From assembly GCA_017452945.1 (NCBI GenBank), contig JAFTLD010000024.1, positions 1 through 19,690 of the forward strand: a stretch of DNA of 19,690 bases, read 5' to 3'. A program made the position numbers and the translations under genes. The notes below the pieces were generated by a model. The model did no database searches. It was not told where the DNA came from and saw only the letters and a program-made list of their open reading frames with translations. The stretch comes from Clostridia bacterium (GTDB lineage: Bacteria; Bacillota_A; Clostridia; Oscillospirales; CAG-272). Shown one piece after another: positions 13,972-19,690 of this stretch. The first letter of the stretch is position 1. Each line of letters starts with the position of its first letter.

Positions 13972-14463
13972 CTAAAGGTCAAGATTTTTATAACGTCTTT
14001 TATAAACGTAATTCAACAATTCATCTTCTTTGGATACGAATAAAAAACCTGCGTTTTCAAACAGCCGTAATGAGGCAATATTACGCTCATCAATAGAGAT
14101 TTCAATTCTATTGTAGTTGAGTCCGAAAATGTCTTTTTGAACATCCTTTATCACTCTTGTGGCATATCCCATTCTCTGAAATTCAGGAAATATCAAAATG
14201 TCCATGTAGAGCAAATCGTCATTCTTTTCAATATGAACTGTTCCAATCAATTTTTCCTTTTGATAAACTTTATAGAAAAATACATTTTCGGTGTTGGTAA
14301 CATAGTGAAAATAATTGTCTCCGATACTCAAATACTGCGAAACCATGGGATGTTGAAATATTTTAGAGATTTGCGGAATGTCAGCGTCTTCTTCGGACAC
14401 TATTCTCCGGTATCCCCATTCGTTTGCAGCTTTATTGATGGAATAATCTACTGTGTTTTTCAT
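13972..14463 (-). CDS. GNAT family N-acetyltransferase (AT-rich)
   Basis: This 163-residue protein has a standard GNAT fold. The acetyl-CoA-binding motif A is seen in FPEFQRMGYATRVIKDV (92-108), preceded by the strand DDLLYMDILI, and the C-terminal NIASLRLFENAGF segment (128-140) is typical of RimJ/RimI-type enzymes. The target, protein or small molecule, is not recognisable. Base use stands out: a hand count of 14041-14220 gives 64 G or C in 180 (about 36%), against about 55% in a 60-base sample of glnA, which suggests later acquisition. AAAGGAT lies almost directly before the ATG, a short spacing. It begins 5 bases after the NUDIX gene. Confidence 0.85.
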   Translation of the reverse strand: MKNTVDYSINKAANEWGYRRIVSEEDADIPQISKIFQHPMVSQYLSIGDNYFHYVTNTENVFFYKVYQKEKLIGTVHIEKNDDLLYMDILIFPEFQRMGYATRVIKDVQKDIFGLNYNRIEISIDERNIASLRLFENAGFLFVSKEDELLNYVYKRRYKNLDL

Positions 14464-14468
14464 ATCCT

Positions 14469-15311
14469 TTATAGCTGTTTCAATAATTTCTCCGCCTCCG
14501 CATACAGCTTGGGGGAAGTCTGCGGATATGTAAGCTCGGCAGGGAGAGTGTCAAATATCTTTGTTTCTTTCATTTCGCTTTCGGGAAGCTCACCAAGGGA
14601 GTGAACAACAGCTAAGAAAACCATTCCGTTTGAGCAGGCTTGCTTATTGAAGCCCCAATAGTCACAGACGGGATAGATGTCTGCATCCTTGATGCCGCTT
14701 TCCTCAAAAAGCTCACGCTTTGCACATTCAAGTGGAGTTTCGCCATCCTCGATATGACCGCCCTGCGTTTCCCAAGTGTTGCGCTTCTTGTGCTTTGAAA
14801 GAATCCACTTACCTTGATAGGAAGTACAGATCACCGTGTACTTGTATCTTTCAAGGTAGCCAAGCGGAAAAATTCTGCACTTGAGCTCTTTACGGATTAC
14901 TTCACGGTCTAAGCTCGGAGCGTTCAGATCGACACCAAGCTCCTTGCATTTTTCGGTAGCAAGGTCGTGATCCTGCAAAGCTGCCTTTCGATACCAAAAG
15001 ATTGCTTGCTCCATATCACGCTCTACGCCAATGGCATCCTCATAGAACCAAGCAAGGTTGCATTGTCCGTCACGGTCACCGTGATCTGCGGCTCTGCGTG
15101 TCCACCAAACCGCTTTTTCAAGGTCTTTCTCTACGCCGAGGCCATCGTAATAGAAGTAGCCGATCTGACATTCGGCAAGAGGATAGCCCTGCTCGGCAAG
15201 AGTCAAATGCCCCTCAAAGCACTTCTCATATTGCTGTGTATTGAAATATTTTTCAATCAGCTCGTTGCAGATGTCAAGCTCTCTGCAAGGCTTGTAGTAT
15301 TGTTCTGACAT
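14469..15311 (-). CDS. Sel1-repeat / NUDIX hydrolase fusion
   Basis: This 280-residue protein is a fusion. Residues 46-79 and 82-115 are two Sel1-like (TPR-type) repeats, which normally bind proteins; the first has the typical IGYFYYDGLGVEKDLEKA pattern. Residues 150-280 are a NUDIX hydrolase with a complete Nudix box at 185-207 (Gly-x5-Glu-x7-Arg-Glu-Leu-x-Glu-Glu-x-Gly-Ile), which binds the metal that cleaves a nucleoside-diphosphate-linked or similar substrate. The substrate is unknown, and the repeats may tether the hydrolase to a partner. GAGG lies just before the ATG. The gene begins 2 bases after the YdcF-like gene stop. Confidence 0.85.
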   Translation of the reverse strand: MSEQYYKPCRELDICNELIEKYFNTQQYEKCFEGHLTLAEQGYPLAECQIGYFYYDGLGVEKDLEKAVWWTRRAADHGDRDGQCNLAWFYEDAIGVERDMEQAIFWYRKAALQDHDLATEKCKELGVDLNAPSLDREVIRKELKCRIFPLGYLERYKYTVICTSYQGKWILSKHKKRNTWETQGGHIEDGETPLECAKRELFEESGIKDADIYPVCDYWGFNKQACSNGMVFLAVVHSLGELPESEMKETKIFDTLPAELTYPQTSPKLYAEAEKLLKQL

Positions 15312-15313
15312 TT

Positions 15314-15910
15314 TTACCTCACGTATAATAACTCGTCCTTAAAATAGGTGCCGCACTTCGCGAGCTCACCCATAACCTTTTTGCACCCCTTATCGTTTTT
15401 GTACCAATCCTGCTTGGATATCCCTTGTGTTACAGTAGGAGCGATCAACAGCTCCGCATCTTGAAAATGGCAGGAATATGACATGAAGGCTCTGCGCGCA
15501 TGAAAAGCCTGACAGCAAATAATCCCTTTTTTTATTGAAATCCCTGCGTCTTTCAGTACTCGCGCTGAATACAGGGCATTTTCCATCGAATTGGTAGCGC
15601 GATCCTCGCACAGTATCGCACTTTCGGGTACACCGTTTTCCAGCAATATACGCTTGCAATAAGCAAATTCGCTGTCATATTCTCCCGCATAGCGAGGATT
15701 GTCAATATTCTCCGCTGCAAAGCGCATCAGCGTTGAAGAATACAACCCCGATGGCATGACGTACGGTGCATATCCTGCGAGATAAAGCTGTGCGGCTTTT
15801 TCCGTGATGGCAGATTTTGACGTTCCCGGAATAAAAATGATATCACTCTTTTGCAGAGCATCCTCCATAAAAATAAAATCAGTGATATCCTGTATGACTC
15901 TTTGGTTCAT
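15314..15910 (-). CDS. YdcF-like (DUF218) protein
   Basis: This 198-residue protein belongs to the YdcF/SanA/ElyC family (DUF218). The family motifs are present: a hydrophobic strand leading to DIIFIPG (23-29), the central acidic motif EDRATNSMENA (102-112) and the QAFHARRA segment (134-141). Unlike ElyC and SanA it has no membrane segment, so it is cytoplasmic like E. coli YdcF, which binds S-adenosylmethionine. The reaction is unknown. The ATG at 15910 was chosen because GTGAGG lies just before it. The longer reading would overlap the upstream gene. It begins 5 bases after the serine hydrolase stop. Confidence 0.82.
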   Translation of the reverse strand: MNQRVIQDITDFIFMEDALQKSDIIFIPGTSKSAITEKAAQLYLAGYAPYVMPSGLYSSTLMRFAAENIDNPRYAGEYDSEFAYCKRILLENGVPESAILCEDRATNSMENALYSARVLKDAGISIKKGIICCQAFHARRAFMSYSCHFQDAELLIAPTVTQGISKQDWYKNDKGCKKVMGELAKCGTYFKDELLYVR

Positions 15911-15915
15911 AGACC

Positions 15916-16767
15916 TCACTCTCTCCAAAGCGTCACAGCCGGCAGCAGGTCCCCACCGCCAAAGGAGTGCCATGCGACCACTCTTTCCTGCTCGGGGATA
16001 TACAGCAGCATTTGCCCGAACGCACCGCCCTTGCCGTAAGCCTTGCCAGAACAGATGTTGGCAAATTCATAGCCGCGCGTCTGCACAATCTCAACCCATC
16101 TCTCAGACAGAATGCGCTTGCCCTGCCATACACCACCGCGCAGATACAGCTCGCCAAGCTTTGCCATATCCTCGGTATAAATATAAAGCCCCGTCGCACC
16201 CATGGGATAGCCCAAAGGACACTTACTCCACGCCATTTCACGGAATCCAAGCGGATAAAACAGGCGCGTCCAAAGGTAATCGTCCAGCTTTTCCCCTGTC
16301 TTTGCGCTGACCACGCGCGAGAGCAGGTAAAACGCGGCATCGCTATACGCCCACTTGGTGCCGGGTACAAAATCGAGCTTGGTCTTGAACAGATACGTAA
16401 GGTAATCGTCGGTGCCAAGTGTGGTCGCGTCAATGGCATCAATATCGAGATAGCCCAAAGGAAAACCACAGGTGTGGGTCAGGGCGTGGTGGACGGTCAT
16501 CAGTCGCCAGTTGGGATCCATCCCCTCGGGCAGCTTGTCCGCAAAGATATCCACAATTCTTTCGTTTACGTCCAATTTTCCTTCATCGTACAGCATACCG
16601 ATGGCGGTGGTCACGAATGCCTTAGCCACAGAATAGCTGTTCTGGCAGGCATTTCCCTGACTCAACGTCACGGTTTCGATCTTGCCTTTATGTATTTCGG
16701 TAATTTTGTAAAACGTGCCGCCGCTTTTGCGTGCAGCCTCGGAAAGATAATCCAAATATTTGCTCAT
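15916..16767 (-). CDS. Serine hydrolase of the beta-lactamase / penicillin-binding fold
   Basis: This 283-residue protein has the class C beta-lactamase-like layout. The nucleophile motif is SVAK (Ser46, Lys49), the second motif is YSD (141-143), where most relatives have YxN, and the third is HSFGG (267-271). It lacks a signal peptide, so it probably acts in the cytoplasm as an esterase or amidase rather than as a cell-wall enzyme or secreted beta-lactamase. It is the first gene of the six-gene operon, downstream of an extended -10 promoter. The ATG at 16767 has AAAGGAG six bases upstream. The longer reading to 16782 starts inside the leader. Confidence 0.85.
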   Translation of the reverse strand: MSKYLDYLSEAARKSGGTFYKITEIHKGKIETVTLSQGNACQNSYSVAKAFVTTAIGMLYDEGKLDVNERIVDIFADKLPEGMDPNWRLMTVHHALTHTCGFPLGYLDIDAIDATTLGTDDYLTYLFKTKLDFVPGTKWAYSDAAFYLLSRVVSAKTGEKLDDYLWTRLFYPLGFREMAWSKCPLGYPMGATGLYIYTEDMAKLGELYLRGGVWQGKRILSERWVEIVQTRGYEFANICSGKAYGKGGAFGQMLLYIPEQERVVAWHSFGGGDLLPAVTLWRE

Positions 16768-16807
16768 GGGGGCTCCTTTCATTTGGCCTTGATGATATAT
16801 CTCTTAT

Positions 16808-16837
16808 ATTATAGCAGTTTACCCATGTTCGGTGCAA
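16808..16837 (-). promoter_or_regulatory. Promoter of the six-gene enzyme operon
   Basis: On the minus strand TTGCAC (16832-16837) and TATAAT (16808-16813) are separated by 18 bases, and the -10 box is extended by TG (TGCTATAAT). It lies about 40 bases before the serine hydrolase start. A palindrome, TTTTGCAAAA (16843-16852), lies between this promoter and the divergent one and could be a shared control site. Confidence 0.75.
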
Positions 16838-16885
16838 GTGTTTTTTGCAAAATCACTAAACTTTTTGTATCTCCCACGCCTTTTC

Positions 16886-16914
16886 TTGACATGCCGGATA
16901 GCACATGCTATAAT
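16886..16914 (+). promoter_or_regulatory. Consensus promoter of the secreted protein gene
   Basis: A perfect TTGACA (16886-16891) and a perfect TATAAT (16909-16914) are 17 bases apart with an extended TG before the -10 box. This predicts a strong promoter, 30 bases before the start codon, divergent from the six-gene operon. Confidence 0.88.
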
Positions 16915-16944
16915 ATAAATAATCTATTTTTGGAGGTCTTTCGT

Positions 16945-19623
16945 ATGAAAAGAAGATTCATCCCTTTGCTGCTGGCAATTGCTATGATACTCAGTGTCCC
17001 TCTTGCTTTGGCAGCAAATGCTGAGGAAGACGCAACACTTCCCTCTTACATTTACGACTTTACCGATTCCGCGACTGTACTGACTTTTGTGGGTGCAGGA
17101 AACCTGGAATACAAAATCCACGAGGGTGAATACGGTACGTTTACCGCTACCGCAAACGACCCTGCCTTGAATTTGGACTATCCGCGCATCAATACCAGTG
17201 AAGCTGCTTACATGCGTATTGAATACCGTACCACCGCCAAGCATATGGGTGAGATGTACGTTTCCCGCGATGACGGCGTTTCCTTCTCGCAGGATCCCGC
17301 TTCGCACTTGGAATGGACTTGGGTGGCAGACGGTGAATGGAACACTTTGGTCATTCGCTGTGACGGCTGGGCTGATCTTGACGGTGTAAGCTTCACGCAA
17401 TTCCGAATCGACCCCCTGCACTCACATAGCGGAGTCCAAGCAGGCGAGTCGATTGATATCCGCTACGTGGCATTCTTCCCCTCCGAAGAAAAGGCGAACG
17501 CCTTTGACCTTGCAGCCTACCACGAATACGTAGCAAACAAGGAGCAGGAAAAAGAAGAAGGAGCAACACTCCCCAAAACCGAGTGGCCCGATCCCGAATA
17601 CGTAGAAAGCACTCCCGGTGCGGATGACAATTATGCCGGCACACTTCAAATCACCTACTCCGACGATGGCAAATATGCCACCATTTCCTATGGAGAGGGT
17701 GAGAACGCCGTTTCCTACACGGTTCCCAATAACGAGATCAATCTGTTTGGCGGGTATGCAGGAACGGACGATCTGGACAGATCCCTGTTTGATTCCTCCG
17801 AGGTTGGCGTTGTGACCGAGGATCACGACGTCGGCATCTTCTATTTCCTTTGGCACGGTGAGCACGGTGACCCCGGTGTGAACAACATGCAGCAAATCAT
17901 TGATCAGTCGGGTGATGCCGCAGGAGATCTGAATAACCCGCTTTGGGGCGACGTGCACGAATGGCATTGGTGGGGTGAGCCGCTTTACGGCTATTACTAC
18001 ATCGAGGACGAATACGTTATGCGCAAGCACGTAGAGCTTCTGATCAATGCAGGCATTGACTTCCTCTACTTTGATACGACCAACCTTGCAACCTATTCCG
18101 AAAACGCACTCAAGCTGATGAAGATCCTGCATGAGTTTAACGAGCAGGGTTATGATGCCCCCGAGGTCGTTTTCTATACCAATTCCGACGCTGTATCCCG
18201 TGTCAAGCAGATCTACGATGCGATCTATGCTCCCGGACACTATCCGGATACCTGGTACATGCTGGACGGCAAGCCCGTGATCGTGGCCCCCTACGAAGCA
18301 AATATCAACGATTTCTTTACGATCAAGCTCAATCAATGGCCTACCGAGGATCCAAAGGAAAACGGCTGGCCTTGGATGGACTTTGAATGGCCGCAGCGTA
18401 TTTACAACGATGCGAACGGTAACCCCAGCGTGATCAACGTGTCCATCGCACAGCATAGCGGCACTGCTTGTTTCTCCGATTCCGCGCTTTACGGTGACAA
18501 GACCAATCTTGGCAGATCCTTTGCAGCTGAGAGAAGCAATGCAAAAACGCGTAACGATTACTTCAAGGCGCTCCAAAAGGATTCTGACCTTTACGTACAA
18601 GGACTGAACTTCCAAGCACAATGGGACAAGGCCATCGAGGCGGACGTTCCCTTCATCCTGATAACGGGCTGGAACGAATGGATCGCGCAAAGACAGGATT
18701 ACCCGGATAAGATCGGTTTTGTGGATTGCGCAAGTGCAGAATTTTCCCGTGACGCCGAAATGATGAAGGGCGGTTATTTCGATAACTACTACATGCAGCT
18801 GGCTTACAACATTCAGCGCATGAAGGGTACGGCTCCCGTCATCGTACAGGACGCACGCAACGCAGTCAACGTCACAGGCAGCTTTGATATCTGGGAGAAG
18901 GTAATCGTCAACTACACAGACCCCGAAAACGACATGCTGGACCGCGATGCTTATGGCTTTGGCAGAGTCAAGTATACCAACACTACCGGCAGAAACGACA
19001 TTGTTTCCTCCAAGGTAACGGCTGATACAAAGAACGTATACTTCTACGTAGAAACCAAAGATTATATTACCATGTACGACAACGATTCCACCTGGATGCA
19101 GTTGTTCCTCTCCACCGGCGGTGAAGGCTGGTACGGCTACGATTACATTATCAACTACAGCGCCAAGGACGAATTCACCACCACCGTTGCACGCTACAAT
19201 GGCAAGGACGGAGAATATTCTTACGAGGTTGTTGGCGAAGTCAGCTATCGCGCAAAGGATAACAAGATGATGATCGCAGTTCCGCTGGAAATGCTGGGCA
19301 TTACCAATCCGAACGGTATCAAGTTCGATTTCAAGTGGGCTGACAGCGACAGCAAGATCACAACCATGGAGCAGTTCTACACCGACGGTGATGCCGCTCC
19401 TCTGGGCAGACTCAACTACACCTACCAGAACTGCATCGATCCCGAAAAGGCTGAGCAGTACGTACCCGGCGCTGAGCAGACCTCCGAGCCTGCAGGCGAC
19501 GAGAGCACGACCGCAGGCGACGAAACCAAGCCCGGCGGATGCAAATCCGCGGTTGGCAGCACAGTGATCCTGATCGGCCTTGCAATTCTTCCCTGCCTTA
19601 CGTTCAAAAAGAAAAAGCACTAA
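16945..19623 (+). CDS. Secreted, membrane-anchored GH-like protein (unclassified TIM-barrel type) with binding modules
   Basis: This 892-residue surface protein has a signal peptide at 1-26 (basic MKRR, hydrophobic core, ANA-EE cleavage site). Residues 33-180 form a beta-sandwich module (MRIEYRTT to FRIDPL and IDIRYVAFF), followed by a charged linker. Residues 290-630 look like a glycoside-hydrolase-type barrel with VGIFYFLWHGEHG, HWWGEPLYGYYY, GIDFLYFDTTN and GWNEW (575-579), resembling GH99/WbsX-like and related uncharacterised families in gut Firmicutes. Residues 637-830 look like a CBM9/DOMON-type carbohydrate-binding module. A Thr/Glu-rich linker leads to GGCKS, a hydrophobic helix (869-886) and KKKKH, so the protein is held at the membrane with its catalytic part outside. 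The substrate is unknown; a plant or host polysaccharide is likely (inference). The ATG has TGGAGG upstream. The stop TAA is followed directly by TAG. Confidence 0.8.
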   Translation: MKRRFIPLLLAIAMILSVPLALAANAEEDATLPSYIYDFTDSATVLTFVGAGNLEYKIHEGEYGTFTATANDPALNLDYPRINTSEAAYMRIEYRTTAKHMGEMYVSRDDGVSFSQDPASHLEWTWVADGEWNTLVIRCDGWADLDGVSFTQFRIDPLHSHSGVQAGESIDIRYVAFFPSEEKANAFDLAAYHEYVANKEQEKEEGATLPKTEWPDPEYVESTPGADDNYAGTLQITYSDDGKYATISYGEGENAVSYTVPNNEINLFGGYAGTDDLDRSLFDSSEVGVVTEDHDVGIFYFLWHGEHGDPGVNNMQQIIDQSGDAAGDLNNPLWGDVHEWHWWGEPLYGYYYIEDEYVMRKHVELLINAGIDFLYFDTTNLATYSENALKLMKILHEFNEQGYDAPEVVFYTNSDAVSRVKQIYDAIYAPGHYPDTWYMLDGKPVIVAPYEANINDFFTIKLNQWPTEDPKENGWPWMDFEWPQRIYNDANGNPSVINVSIAQHSGTACFSDSALYGDKTNLGRSFAAERSNAKTRNDYFKALQKDSDLYVQGLNFQAQWDKAIEADVPFILITGWNEWIAQRQDYPDKIGFVDCASAEFSRDAEMMKGGYFDNYYMQLAYNIQRMKGTAPVIVQDARNAVNVTGSFDIWEKVIVNYTDPENDMLDRDAYGFGRVKYTNTTGRNDIVSSKVTADTKNVYFYVETKDYITMYDNDSTWMQLFLSTGGEGWYGYDYIINYSAKDEFTTTVARYNGKDGEYSYEVVGEVSYRAKDNKMMIAVPLEMLGITNPNGIKFDFKWADSDSKITTMEQFYTDGDAAPLGRLNYTYQNCIDPEKAEQYVPGAEQTSEPAGDESTTAGDETKPGGCKSAVGSTVILIGLAILPCLTFKKKKH

Positions 19624-19628
19624 TAGCT

Positions 19629-19661
19629 GTGCGCCTGCGGCGATGCCGCCGGCGCACTTTT
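19629..19661 (+). terminator. Terminator of the secreted protein gene
   Basis: A GC-rich stem (GTGCGCC-T-GCGGC with GCCGC-C-GGCGCAC, one internal mismatch) and a GAT loop are followed by TTTTC. A longer T run follows at 19673-19680. Confidence 0.88.
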
Positions 19662-19690
19662 CTCAAATTATACTTTTTTTTCATAATTCT

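Noticed and set aside
12354..16767. Integron-like cassette array (GNAT, NUDIX, DinB and APH families are common cassette contents)
   Set aside because: No attC-like imperfect palindromes separate the genes. Gaps of 2-14 bases and a 4-base overlap leave no room, and there is no integrase gene.
15916..16767. Secreted beta-lactamase giving antibiotic resistance
   Set aside because: There is no signal peptide and the second motif is YSD instead of YxN. A cytoplasmic esterase-type role is more likely.
15967..16944. Open frame extending the secreted protein 326 codons upstream
   Set aside because: It runs antisense through the serine hydrolase gene and across both divergent promoters. The signal peptide, ribosome site and promoter place the start at 16945.
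17422..19620. 732-codon open frame on the minus strand opposite the secreted protein gene
   Set aside because: It is an antisense shadow produced by codon bias. It is rich in Cys, Val and His, has no family motifs and no ribosome site, while the plus strand shows a signal peptide, promoter and domain structure.

Overview
The window looks like chromosomal DNA from a carbohydrate-degrading Gram-positive Clostridia member, probably an uncultured gut or rumen Oscillospirales-type bacterium. This is an inference. The supporting signs are a FakA/DegV/PlsX lipid cassette, a GH43 xylosidase, strong AGGAGG-type ribosome sites, consensus TTGACA/TATAAT promoters, roughly 50% GC, and a large secreted protein with a C-terminal hydrophobic anchor and lysine tail. 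No rRNA, tRNA, CRISPR array, insertion sequence or phage gene was seen. Coding density is very high: no gene-free stretch exceeds 300 bases, and the longest gaps (1-173, 5753-5938, 10656-10796, 16768-16944) are filled with terminators, palindromes and promoters.

Region 1 (1-5836, minus strand) is a phospholipid-precursor operon. It runs TetR regulator, fatty acid kinase FakA, PlsX, a DegV/FakB-type fatty-acid-binding protein, a large GNAT-fold acyltransferase and an acyl carrier protein. Together they could move acyl groups between free fatty acid, acyl-phosphate and acyl-ACP. A consensus promoter with an inverted repeat over the expected transcription start lies in front of tetR. A tandem pair of hairpin repeats whose stems covary separates the acyltransferase from acpP. 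A bidirectional terminator closes the operon.

Region 2 (5867-10692, plus strand) starts from a promoter divergent to tetR. It encodes a GH43 beta-xylosidase, a type I glutamine synthetase, a membrane-anchored metallophosphoesterase and an MBL-fold hydrolase, with gaps of 12, -1 and 14 bases, and ends in a strong terminator.

Region 3 (10699-12346, plus strand) is a single-gene unit with its own palindrome, promoter and terminator. It encodes an unusual XRE regulator with two beta-sandwich-like repeats and an acidic C-terminal coiled coil.

Region 4 (12354-16837, minus strand) is a tight six-gene operon: serine beta-lactamase-like hydrolase, YdcF-like protein, Sel1-NUDIX fusion, GNAT acetyltransferase, HicB-like/DinB fusion and APH-like kinase. 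It reads like a collection of small-molecule-modifying enzymes. The GNAT gene is clearly AT-richer than its neighbours.

Region 5 (16886-19661, plus strand) is divergent from region 4. It encodes an 892-residue secreted, membrane-anchored, glycoside-hydrolase-like protein whose N-terminal module appears to resemble the repeats of the XRE regulator in region 3. The most promising leads are that regulator and its link to the secreted protein, the covarying hairpin pair, the Fak-PlsX-acyltransferase-ACP operon, and the six-gene enzyme operon.
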